A stretch of 64,000 bases of DNA from Halochromatium glycolicum (lineage in GTDB: Bacteria; Pseudomonadota; Gammaproteobacteria; Chromatiales; Chromatiaceae), in assembly GCF_016584085.1 (NCBI RefSeq), contig NZ_NRSJ01000009.1:1-64000 (forward strand), written 5' to 3'. Position numbers and translations under genes: made by a program. The notes under the pieces are model-generated. The model worked only from the letters and a program-made list of their open reading frames with translations, was not told the origin of the DNA and made no database searches. Shown piece after piece: positions 48,452 through 56,832 of the stretch (positions are counted from its first letter, which is position 1; the number at the start of each line of letters is the position of its first letter).

Positions 48452-50323
48452 ATGTCCGAGGATGCACCGATGACACCATCCGATGCCGACCGCCAAGATG
48501 CGCCTGCCCGTGTGGTCGCGGTCCAGGAGAGTCTGGCGACCATCGAGGCCGGCTGGGAGGGCGGGCAGCGCCGGCTGCTGAAGAAGAACGAGGTCGTGCT
48601 GATCATGCCGCGGCGCCTGGCCGCGGACGGGCGCCAGGAGCGCCTCAAGGCCGAGGTCTTGCGTGTTCGCGGTGACTTGGCCGATCTGCAGGTGTTCGAG
48701 GATACGCGCGCGATCGCGATCGGCGATCCGGTCGAGCAGACCGGCGAGATGCTCTCGGTGATCCTCGGCCCCGGGTTGCTCGGTCAGGTCTTCGATGGAC
48801 TGCAGAGCCCGCTCGACAAGGTGGCATTGGAGCATGGGGTGTTCCTGCCGCGCGGGGTCGACATCCCGCCGCTCGACCGCGAGCGCCGCTGGTCGTTCGT
48901 ACCGGCGGTGCAGCACGGGGCGCGCCTGAAGGCCGGCGGGCTGCTCGGCACCGTTGCCGAGGGCCGCTTTACGCACAAGATCATGGTGCCCTTCGACCAG
49001 GCCGGGGAGGTCGAGGTGACCTGGATTCAGGAGGGCAGCGTGACCCTCGACACGCCGGTCGCGCGCATCCGCGACGCCCAGGATCGCGAGCGCTCGCTCG
49101 ATCTGCGCCAACGCTGGCCGGTCCGTCGTCCGTTGACCGAGCACATGCTGCGCGAGCGCAACACCGAGCGGCTCTATCCGCACGAGCCGATGACCACCAC
49201 GATGCGCATCGTCGATACCTTCTTTCCGGTTGCACGCGGTGGCACGGCCTGCATCCCCGGCCCCTTCGGCGCCGGCAAGACGGTGCTGCAGCATGCGCTG
49301 GCGAAGCATTCGGATGTCGACATCGTGGTGGTGGTGGCCTGCGGTGAGCGTGCCGGTGAGGTCGTCGAGACCATCCAGGAGTTCCCGCGCATCAGCGATC
49401 CGCACACCGGTGGCTCCCTGATGGATCGCACCCTGATCATCTGCAACACCTCCTCGATGCCGGTCGCGGCGCGCGAGGCCTCGATCTACACCAGCATCAC
49501 CATTGGCGAGTACTACCGCCAGATGGGTTATCACGTCCTCCTGCTGGCCGACTCTACCTCGCGCTGGGCGCAGGCGATGCGCGAGACCTCCGGGCGGCTC
49601 GAGGAGATCCCGGGCGAGGAGGCCTTTCCGGCCTACCTCGAGTCGGCGATCCGCAGCGTCTACGAGCGCGCCGGTCTGATCCGCACCGGCGACGGCAGCA
49701 CCGGCAGCCTGACGATGATCGGCACCGTCTCGCCGGCCGGCGGCAACTTCGAGGAGCCGGTCACCCAAGGCACCCTGAGCACCGTCAAGAGCTTCCTGGG
49801 CCTGTCCTACGATCGCGCCTATCGGCGCTTCTATCCGGCGATCGATCCCCTGATCTCCTGGTCGCGCTATCTCGAGCAATTATCGGCCTGGTACGGCCAG
49901 CATCTCGACCCGAGCTGGACCGAGCGGGTCGAAGCTCTCAAGGAGCTCCTAGCACAGGGTGACTCTGTGCAGCAGATGATGCAGGTCACCGGCGAAGAGG
50001 GCATTACGACCGAGGATTACGTCGTCTACCAGAAGGCGCTTTTTCTGGACATGGTCTTCCTCCAGCAAGATGCCTTCGATCCGGTCGACGCCTCGGTGCC
50101 GATGGCGCGTCAGCAGCTGGTGCTCGGTCGGGTCTGCGAGGTCGTCGAACGCAGCGACAGCTATCCGGACAAGGAGACGGTGCGCCACCACTTCAACCGG
50201 CTCACCGGGCTGTTCAAGAACTTTCACTATTCGCCGCCGGACTCTCCTGACTATCAGCGTCTGCTGGGCGAGATCGACGCCCTAACGCGCGGCGCCGGCG
50301 AGCCGGCGCATGATCAAGGATGA
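48452..50323 (+). CDS. ntpA: V-type ATPase subunit A (catalytic)
   Basis: A 623-residue catalytic subunit: P-loop GPFGAGKTVLQ (about 270-280), LADSTSRWAQAMRETSGRLEE region in two motifs, and the A-type non-homologous insert before the P-loop. It hydrolyses or makes ATP at the A-B interfaces. Last gene of the operon; subunits F and G are not recognisable here. ATG 48452 is chosen; ATG 48470 is possible. Confidence 0.96.
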   Translation: MSEDAPMTPSDADRQDAPARVVAVQESLATIEAGWEGGQRRLLKKNEVVLIMPRRLAADGRQERLKAEVLRVRGDLADLQVFEDTRAIAIGDPVEQTGEMLSVILGPGLLGQVFDGLQSPLDKVALEHGVFLPRGVDIPPLDRERRWSFVPAVQHGARLKAGGLLGTVAEGRFTHKIMVPFDQAGEVEVTWIQEGSVTLDTPVARIRDAQDRERSLDLRQRWPVRRPLTEHMLRERNTERLYPHEPMTTTMRIVDTFFPVARGGTACIPGPFGAGKTVLQHALAKHSDVDIVVVVACGERAGEVVETIQEFPRISDPHTGGSLMDRTLIICNTSSMPVAAREASIYTSITIGEYYRQMGYHVLLLADSTSRWAQAMRETSGRLEEIPGEEAFPAYLESAIRSVYERAGLIRTGDGSTGSLTMIGTVSPAGGNFEEPVTQGTLSTVKSFLGLSYDRAYRRFYPAIDPLISWSRYLEQLSAWYGQHLDPSWTERVEALKELLAQGDSVQQMMQVTGEEGITTEDYVVYQKALFLDMVFLQQDAFDPVDASVPMARQQLVLGRVCEVVERSDSYPDKETVRHHFNRLTGLFKNFHYSPPDSPDYQRLLGEIDALTRGAGEPAHDQG

Positions 50324-50802
50324 CGCGAGCAGGAGCAGGTTTCTGGAGAGTCGTCAGATTGCTGCAGCCATGGGTTGAAAATGCGGGGCTTGAACCTAGA
50401 AACCGCAGTTGACCGCTTAGCCCAACATGTAACCCTTTGCACTGGTTCCACTTCTGGCGCTTCATGAAGCGCACCCATGGGTGACGGCCGCTACGACCAC
50501 CAGGGCACGCCCCGCGCGGCGCCCAGCGTTGTTACAACTCGTTGGAATAGAATGACTATTCCGCCTCGTTGTGCCTCGCTGTGCACCACGCGGGACGCAC
50601 CCTGACGGCCGTCCAACTGCGGTTTCTAGGTTGAACGGTTCTGCCGCTCGAAATCTCGTCGGGCGCCCGCTCAGGATAACGCGGCAACAGCCAGGTCACC
50701 ATCGCGACGCTGACGGCCATGATGATCATGTGCTGCGATGCGTCGGCCCACCAGGCCGGGGCCTACGCAGCGCAATCGGGATACCTCAGGATCAGCTAGC
50801 GA
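50324..50802. other. intergenic region holding a TIR element
   Basis: No gene. A 19-bp inverted repeat brackets most of it (see 50393-50632). A hairpin GGAATAG/CTATTCC with a 5-base loop lies at about 50545-50563. No terminator for the V-ATPase operon is evident. Confidence 0.45.
50393..50632. mobile_element. 240-bp non-coding element with 19-bp terminal inverted repeats
   Basis: AACCTAGAAACCGCAGTTG at 50393-50411 is exactly repeated, inverted, at 50614-50632. The 240-bp interior has no ORF but contains a stable hairpin. The layout is that of a miniature inverted-repeat transposable element; no target-site duplication could be assigned. The driving transposase is not in the window. Confidence 0.65.
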
Positions 50803-53544
50803 ATGGGTTGGGTAACGATCATCTGGGCCATGATGGCGGGCGTAGCGGCGACGCTGGCCGGCCTTTATCTGATCGCCTGGCTCCGGGCGCGAACGGATCT
50901 GTCCTACCTCGCCTTTGTCGTCCTGGCCGCGAGCGTCGTGGGTCTCGCCGGGACGGAGCTGTGGATGATGAAGGCGCAGACAGCGCACGAGTTCGGCGAG
51001 GCCTTGCGTTGGTTTCAAATCCCGATCTGGTCCGGGGTCTGTTCCCTCGCAGCCCTGGTTTACCTGCGCTTGCGACCGCGCTTCGTTTGGATCGGCTGGC
51101 TCGCCGTTATGCTGAGAACGGCGTCGCTGGTGCCGAATTTTCTGTCTCCGACGAATCTCAACTACACGCAGATCACGGGGATCAGTCACGTCCGCGTCCT
51201 CGGCGAATCCGTGACGCTGGCCACCGGGGAGCCGAATCCCTGGATGCTGCTCGGCCAAGCGAGCCTGCTGCTGGCGCTGTTGTTCATCCTCGACGGCGGT
51301 GTCAGCGCATGGCGACGGGGCGGCCGTGAACGGCCGCTGTGGCTGGTGGTCAGTCTGTCCGCCCTGGTCGCGCTCGGCACCGCCCAGGCGGTACTCGTGT
51401 TCTGGGGCGGTGTCGCGTTGCCGATGATGGGCTCACCGCTGTTTCTGTTGACCGCAATCGCAATGGCGCACGAGCTGAGCTCTGGCCTGCTGCGCGCCGA
51501 GCGTGCGGAGCGTGAGGTGGTGGCCAAGGACGCGGCCTTGGGACTCAGCGAGCAGCGCTTGAGCCTCGCGGCCGAGGCTGCGGCAGCCGGTTTTTGGAGC
51601 CTGGATGGGCAGACCGGGGCCATTTGGGCGACGCCGAAGACGCGAGAGCTGCTCGGGGTGACCGCGGATGGGGAGCTCCGGCTTGCCGATATCATGCAGC
51701 GTGTGGATGCGCGAGACCGCCCAGGGCTGGAACAGGTGATCATGCGGGCGCAGCGCTCCGACGAACGCTATCGCACCGAGTTCCGGCTCATCGATCCGCG
51801 AGGCAAGGTTCGCTGGCTCGTCGGTTTGGGTCGTCGCGTCGCCGAGCCCCAGACCGGGACCCAGGCCGGGAACGAGACCGGGACCCAGACCGGGAACAAG
51901 ACGCTGATGGGCGTGGTGATCGACATTTCCGAACGCCGTGCCATGCAGGATGAGATCCGCCGGCAGCAGACGCGGCTGGCGGCGATGCAGCGCGAAGAGA
52001 ACGTCAGATTGACCGCGGAGGTGGCCAAACAGACCGAAGCGCTGCGTAACGCGAGTGCGCAGGCGCAGGCGAGCAGTGAAGCCAAGTCTAAGTTCCTGTC
52101 TAGCGCCAGCCATGAGCTGCGCGCGCCCTTGCACGACCTGCTCGGCTATGCACAGCTGCTCTCGCGCGAGATCCCGCCCGAGGCGCAAGCGCATCTGGCG
52201 GTGATCCAAAAAAGCGGCAACCAGCTGCTACACCTGATCGACGACATTCTCGAGTTCAGCCGCGGCGATGCCAAGCCCATCGTCCTCGATCCAGCACCCG
52301 TGTCGCTGCCCGAGTTGGCTGCGCACCTCGAGGCGACCTGCGCGCCAGCGGTCGCACGGGGCGGCAATCGGTTCGAGACGCGCGCCCGCCTGGGATCGCT
52401 GAAGTGGGTCATCGCCGATGAGCGCAGACTCACCCAGGTTCTGCGCAACCTGATCGACAATGCCTGCAAGTACACTCGCAATGGGCTCATCGAACTCGGC
52501 ATCGAGACGGTTGACGCCACTGCTGGCATGGCCGGCGAGCCCGAGGGCATCCACGAGCCATTGGTGCGTTTCTCGGTTCGAGATACCGGTATCGGCATTC
52601 CGGCTGACCAGCAGGAGGCGATCTTCGAGCCCTTCAAGCGGCTTAACCGCTATGACGACGCGCCCGGCCTGGGTTTGGGGTTGGCTATTTGCCGACAAAT
52701 CGTCGTGGCCAGCGGCGGGCAGCTTCGCGTCGAAAGCCGCCAAGGGCCGGATTCCGGCAGTCTGTTCAGCTTCGATCTAAGGTTGCGGATGGCTGAGGCC
52801 GGAAGCGAGGCGGCGGACAGCGAGAGCCCGCGCGCCATCCTTGGCTATAGCGGGCGGCCACGGACGGTATTGATTGTCGATGACAGGGCCAGCAGCCGCC
52901 GGCTCCTTGCCAAGCGTTGTGAGCTCCTGGGCTTGGAGGTCTTGGAAGCGGCCACGGGCCGGGACGCCTTGGACCTGTTGAGCATGGCCGATCGGACACC
53001 GGACCTCGCCCTTGTCGATCAATTCATGCCGGGGCTGGATGGCTGGGGTTTCCTGCGCTGCGTGCGCACATCCGACCAGCACCGGGGGCTGCCGATCGTC
53101 CTCGTTTCGGCGGCGCCGTTGGAGCGGCCAAAGGGTTTTCCCGCTGACGTCGAATTCGACGAAGTCGCCTTAAAACCCCTCTCGGCAACGGCACTCACCG
53201 ATATCTTGCAGCGCCACCTCGATCTCGTGTGGGCGTACGCCGAGACGGACCTACCGGCTGACGCTGTCGCCTCAACCTGCGAGTTCGATTCGACAACGCT
53301 GTCCCTGCCGCCGGGTTGTTGCGACCTGGAGCTTACCCAGCTCAAAGAGATGCTGGCGCTGGGGGCGGTCGTCGCGATCGATCGATGGGCAGTCGAGATG
53401 GCCGAGACCTACCCGGAGCACAGCGCTCTGTGGAATGAAATCAGGCACCGCGCCAACCGCGTCGACCTCTTTGGACTGCGCGACCTTGTCGCTCGACTGC
53501 CACGAACGGCAGCCGACTCCGAGCGCGCGAACGAGTTGTCGTGA
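50803..53544 (+). CDS. hybrid sensor histidine kinase/response regulator
   Basis: A 913-residue sensor: seven predicted membrane helices (residues 1-225, 7TM-type sensor), a coiled linker, a PAS domain (about 245-375, ending MGVVIDISERRAMQ), HisKA with the phospho-His in SSASHELRAPLHD (about 435), HATPase_c (NLIDNACKYTRNG; DTGIGIP; GLGLGLAICRQI) and a C-terminal receiver (VDDRASSRR; Asp about 737 in LALVDQFMPG). A short QTGTQAGNETGTQTGNK tract interrupts the PAS end, a repeat expansion. An unassigned helical tail of 100 residues ends it. No partner regulator is adjacent; stimulus unknown. Confidence 0.88.
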   Translation: MGWVTIIWAMMAGVAATLAGLYLIAWLRARTDLSYLAFVVLAASVVGLAGTELWMMKAQTAHEFGEALRWFQIPIWSGVCSLAALVYLRLRPRFVWIGWLAVMLRTASLVPNFLSPTNLNYTQITGISHVRVLGESVTLATGEPNPWMLLGQASLLLALLFILDGGVSAWRRGGRERPLWLVVSLSALVALGTAQAVLVFWGGVALPMMGSPLFLLTAIAMAHELSSGLLRAERAEREVVAKDAALGLSEQRLSLAAEAAAAGFWSLDGQTGAIWATPKTRELLGVTADGELRLADIMQRVDARDRPGLEQVIMRAQRSDERYRTEFRLIDPRGKVRWLVGLGRRVAEPQTGTQAGNETGTQTGNKTLMGVVIDISERRAMQDEIRRQQTRLAAMQREENVRLTAEVAKQTEALRNASAQAQASSEAKSKFLSSASHELRAPLHDLLGYAQLLSREIPPEAQAHLAVIQKSGNQLLHLIDDILEFSRGDAKPIVLDPAPVSLPELAAHLEATCAPAVARGGNRFETRARLGSLKWVIADERRLTQVLRNLIDNACKYTRNGLIELGIETVDATAGMAGEPEGIHEPLVRFSVRDTGIGIPADQQEAIFEPFKRLNRYDDAPGLGLGLAICRQIVVASGGQLRVESRQGPDSGSLFSFDLRLRMAEAGSEAADSESPRAILGYSGRPRTVLIVDDRASSRRLLAKRCELLGLEVLEAATGRDALDLLSMADRTPDLALVDQFMPGLDGWGFLRCVRTSDQHRGLPIVLVSAAPLERPKGFPADVEFDEVALKPLSATALTDILQRHLDLVWAYAETDLPADAVASTCEFDSTTLSLPPGCCDLELTQLKEMLALGAVVAIDRWAVEMAETYPEHSALWNEIRHRANRVDLFGLRDLVARLPRTAADSERANELS

Positions 53545-53625
53545 TCAGATCGGCGTGACACGTTCGGCGGCGTTCCGCCATCGGAGACGGTGCGGGAGTT
53601 CGGTTTCTCACTGCCGTTGACGTTC

Positions 53626-53677
53626 TAGACATCATGTCTAGACATCATGTCTAGACATCATGTCTAGACATCATGTC
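53626..53677. repeat. 13-bp palindromic tandem repeat, four units
   Basis: TAGACATCATGTC is repeated four times head to tail. Each unit contains GACATCATGTC, a perfect inverted repeat around a central C, and joins make TCTAGA sites. It follows the kinase gene by 80 bp. The form is that of an operator or iteron array, but no replication or regulator gene is next to it. Confidence 0.85.
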
Positions 53678-53832
53678 TAAACCGCGTCCAGATTGAGATG
53701 CGTAATTGTTGTGCCACTGTCGGCACTCCGTTGCGCCACGTCTCCCGTGGCTGCGTGTTTTGATCCTGTTGTTCACCGGATTGTTGCATATTGACGTTGG
53801 ACCTTGCCAAATGGCAGCAACCCCCGAAGACC

Positions 53833-54096
53833 TCAGGCAGCTGTCACTAGCCGGGAGCCGGGGCTGCCAAGGTGGATGAGCAGGATCTTGTAGAACTCGA
53901 GCCGATCGGGCGCCGGCTGGTCCTCCAGGTCGCCCCAGCGGTAGTCCGCGGGGAGTTGGTCCTCGGTGCCCGTCTCCTGGGCCATCTTGAGGAACAGCAG
54001 GTAGGTCAGCTCGGTGATGTACTGGTGGTAAGTGACCCCATCGTCCTTGAGGACGTTGCAGAGGTTCCAAAGCTTGGCGACGATGTCGTGGGTAAC
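53833..54096 (-). pseudogene. hsdM: type I restriction-modification HsdM, N-terminal fragment
   Basis: Eighty-seven codons of the HsdM N-terminal domain: IVAKLWNLCNVLKDDGVTYH, then ITELTYLLFLKMAQETGTE, then DYRWGDLE and a run to a TGA at 53833. The methylase core (with NPPF) and hsdS/hsdR are missing. The start is fused by deletion to the end of the vapC remnant, so both genes were truncated at the same junction (about 54100). Confidence 0.75.
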
Positions 54097-54501
54097 GGCG
54101 GTCCTACTTGCTCGTAGGCTTGGATCGTCAAGCCGGGGACCCGGGCGAAGGCGCCGTCATTGGTGATCAGGGTGGCGCCCTCGGCCAGGGCGTGGGCGGC
54201 GATCATCAGGTCCATGGGGGCTAGGGGCTTGCCCAGGGCGGCTAGCTCGGCGCGCAGGGGGGCCGTAACGACGCGCGGTCGCGGAGGTCCAGGGGCGGAT
54301 GTCGATGCCGCCCAGCACGGTCTCGGCGAGCCCGACAAATTCGACCCTTTGCGGGCGGCGTGCAGGGCCGAAGCGAATCTCGTCCTCGGTGACCACCGAA
54401 ATGCAGAATGGCGCGATGGACAGCCGCAGGTCCAGGTCCGGGGAGCGGGCCTTCATCACCGCCGAGAGCGCATTGGTGTCCAACATCAGCAGGCCGCTCA
54501 T
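54006..54501 (-). pseudogene. vapC: VapC PIN-domain toxin, frameshifted at a C6 run
   Basis: The first frame (ATG 54501) gives LLMLDTNALSAVMKAR with the catalytic Asp8-type residue and TEDEIRFG; the second frame continues with PLAPMDLMIAAHALAEG and LITNDGAFARVPGL, the conserved C-terminal acidic motifs. They meet at a run of six C near 54267, so a one-base slip broke the gene. After TIQAYEQ the frame runs into the hsdM fragment. It overlaps vapB by 4 bp. The toxin is probably inactive unless the slip is a sequencing error. Confidence 0.75.
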
Positions 54502-54764
54502 GGCCAATCGCGCTCGACGTGCTCACCCTGATCGCGATCCGCCATGAATTCGTCCAGCTCCTTGCGCTCCTTCTCCGTCATGCTGGCGATCAGGTGATCG
54601 CGCTCTTCCAGCCAATCGCGGAAGGACTTGTTCAGCGGACTCAAGATCACGTTGCCGGTCTCAGGATCGCGGCGGATCTCGACGGCGTCGCCCTCGAAGC
54701 GGAACTCCGCGGGCAGGCGTACCGCTTGGCTGCGACCATTCTTGAAGTGTTTTGCGGTCTGCAT
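54498..54764 (-). CDS. vapB: VapB-type antitoxin (AbrB/SpoVT fold)
   Basis: An 88-residue antitoxin: [20 protein letters not shown] and the swapped-hairpin DNA-binding domain, then a toxin-binding helical tail. It is intact while its vapC partner is broken, a common state because a lone antitoxin is harmless. 4-bp overlap with vapC. Confidence 0.87.
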   Translation of the reverse strand: MQTAKHFKNGRSQAVRLPAEFRFEGDAVEIRRDPETGNVILSPLNKSFRDWLEERDHLIASMTEKERKELDEFMADRDQGEHVERDWP

Positions 54765-54805
54765 CTCAACCTCCGATCTTGGCGCGGTATAGATCGCGGT
54801 CTAAT

Positions 54806-55060
54806 CTAATGCCGCGGAACCTCGGGGCCAAGGGTGCAGCAGAAGGCGCGCGGGCTCCTTGTGCAAAGGGCTCCTTCGATTTCGGGCATCGCCACGTCCA
54901 GCACTCGACAGGCGGGGCCGTGCGGACGTACGTGGGCGATAAACTCGCGCGCGCCGCTGAAGCCTCGAACCTGGAACCCCTCGGCGCGGAGCAGTCGAGT
55001 CAAGGCCTTCAGCATCTCGGGCTCGTCGTCGAGCAGATTGACCATCGGTTCATCGGTCAT
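54806..55060 (-). pseudogene. response-regulator receiver fragment (FixJ-like)
   Basis: The frame encodes the first half of a receiver domain: VNLLDDEPEMLKALTRLLRA and the phospho-Asp in CRVLDVAMPEIEG, then loses homology and stops at 54806. The rest of the receiver and any output domain are missing. Its ATG overlaps the stop of the kinase fragment (TCATGA). Confidence 0.6.
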
Positions 55061-55179
55061 GATGCGGCGCCGTCCCTGGGTAGATACAGGTGCAAGGAGG
55101 CGCCGCCGCCGGCTGCCGACTCGGCCCAGACGCGCCCGCCGTGGCTGTTCACGAACGACCAGCGACTGGCGTTAACTGC
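55057..55179 (-). pseudogene. histidine kinase, C-terminal fragment
   Basis: About forty codons of a HATPase G2-box tail: NSHGGRVWAESAAGGGASLH followed by LYLPRD and a TGA at 55057-55059. It begins inside the gene without a start codon. With the next fragment it is the trace of a kinase-regulator operon. Confidence 0.65.
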
Positions 55180-55197
55180 TCTTTTTTGGGGTTATGG

Positions 55198-56832
55198 TTA
55201 AGCGAGGCTGGCGGCAATGACAAGGACGGCCGCAGAGACGACGAACAGGGCCAGCAGCAGCGGCCAGATGAAGCGCAGGTACTTGTCGTAGCCCACCTGC
55301 GCGATGGCCAGGCCGCCGATGACCACGACATTGGTTGGCGACACCAGAAGTGCCAGCCCGTGGCCCAGTATCCAAGCGGTAATGGTCAGTGGCCGACCGA
55401 CCCCGGCGAAGTCGGCGAGCGGTGTCAGCAGGGGCATCGCCAGCGCGGCATGCCCAGAGCTCGACGGGATCACAAAGGCCAGCGGGATGTTGACCACCAT
55501 GGTCGCAACAGCAAAGGCGCCCGCAGAGGCGCTCATGATCAGCTGTTCCATGGCGTACAGGATGGTGCCCAGCGTCTGGGTGTTGGTCATGATCACCGAG
55601 ACACCGCCGGCGAGGAGGATGACCATGGCCGGTCCCATCATGTCCGAGGCACCGGCTTTGATCAGCCGCACGATCTCCTGCTCGTCCATCCGCGCGACCA
55701 GACCCACCAGCACCGAGGCGATCAGAAACAGCATCGCCAGTTCCGGAAACCACCAATCGAGCTCAAACCAGAAGGGCTTGACCCCGGCGATCTCATGGGT
55801 GGTGTAGTAGTTCGCGGGGCCGGTGGTGCCGCCGAGGATACTGGCCCAGGGGATGACCGAGAAGATCATCAGCCCAAACGCCAGGACGGTGATCGCCAGC
55901 ACCCATTTCTGGGTGCCGCTGAGGGTTTGATTGGCGGCATCGGGAGGAGGGGCATGGTCGGGTCGGCTGGCGCCGTCATCAGCGCAGGTGGTTCCCTCGG
56001 CATCGGCGGACGTCGTCCCCTCGGCGCTCGACGCCTCGAACCCGACCAGGGAGAGGCTCGGGTCTGCCCGCGTCCGCGCCGCGTAGCGCAACACCCAGAC
56101 CACCCCCATCGCGGTGAGCAGCACCCAGAGGATCACCCGCAGCAGGATGCCTTCGCCGATGCCGACCCCGGCCTCGCCGGCGGCGACGCCGATCGAGAAC
56201 GGATTGACCGTGGCCGCCATGATGCCGATCACGGAGCCGACGATGATCATCGCTGCGGTGACCAGGCGGTCGTACCCAAGAGCGGTCATCAGCGGGATGA
56301 AGAGGGCATAGAAGCCGAGTGTTTCCACCGAGAATCCCATGGTGGTGCCGAGCAGCGAGAACAGCACCATGACCGCAGTGATCAGCAGCCAGCCCTGGTT
56401 TCGCAAGCGGTTGGCGAGCGCCGCCACAGCCACCTCCAGGCTCCGGGTGGCAAAGCTGATGGAGATGAAGGCGCCGATCGACATGATGAAGACGATGATG
56501 CCGATCTGGCCGAACAGGCGGCCGACGATCTCGGTGTCGACCAGCGCCGCCGCCGGGCTCAGCAGGCCGTAGATCCCGTTGACCGGGGCGAGGATCAGTT
56601 GCTCGACCCGCTCGCCGAAGCTCAGCGGCGATTCAATGCGCTCGAAGGTGCCGGGGATCGGGGAGCCGTCGGCGTCCTGCGCGTAGCGTCCTGACGGGAT
56701 GAAGAGGGCGGCCACCCAGACCAGGACCATGACGATCGCCAAGGTCGTGACGGCGCTCGGGAACTGGAACCCTGGCCTCGATGCGTTGCCTTCGGTGATC
56801 GAGCTCGGGGAGCTAGAAGGACTTGCGCACAT
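55198..56832 (-). CDS. YfcC-family membrane transporter
   Basis: A 544-residue YfcC/DcuC-type permease with about twelve helices (FPSAVTTLAIVMVLVWVAAL; GIIVFIMSIGAFISISFAT; FVIPSSSGHAALAMPLLTPLADF; GHGLALLVSPTNVVVIGG). The SSSGHAALAMP hairpin is the family signature. Some YfcC proteins are annotated arginine-ornithine antiporters, and this one is the last gene of an arginine deiminase cluster, so an amino-acid role is likely. The start 56832 overlaps the outer-membrane protein gene by 20 bp; no ribosome site is obvious. Confidence 0.85.
   Translation of the reverse strand: MCASPSSSPSSITEGNASRPGFQFPSAVTTLAIVMVLVWVAALFIPSGRYAQDADGSPIPGTFERIESPLSFGERVEQLILAPVNGIYGLLSPAAALVDTEIVGRLFGQIGIIVFIMSIGAFISISFATRSLEVAVAALANRLRNQGWLLITAVMVLFSLLGTTMGFSVETLGFYALFIPLMTALGYDRLVTAAMIIVGSVIGIMAATVNPFSIGVAAGEAGVGIGEGILLRVILWVLLTAMGVVWVLRYAARTRADPSLSLVGFEASSAEGTTSADAEGTTCADDGASRPDHAPPPDAANQTLSGTQKWVLAITVLAFGLMIFSVIPWASILGGTTGPANYYTTHEIAGVKPFWFELDWWFPELAMLFLIASVLVGLVARMDEQEIVRLIKAGASDMMGPAMVILLAGGVSVIMTNTQTLGTILYAMEQLIMSASAGAFAVATMVVNIPLAFVIPSSSGHAALAMPLLTPLADFAGVGRPLTITAWILGHGLALLVSPTNVVVIGGLAIAQVGYDKYLRFIWPLLLALFVVSAAVLVIAASLA

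Noticed and set aside
55090..56694. 534-codon plus frame opposite the YfcC permease; also 59626-60846 opposite arcD
   Set aside because: The opposite strand encodes clear membrane proteins; the plus frames are His/Asp/Gly-rich shadows.
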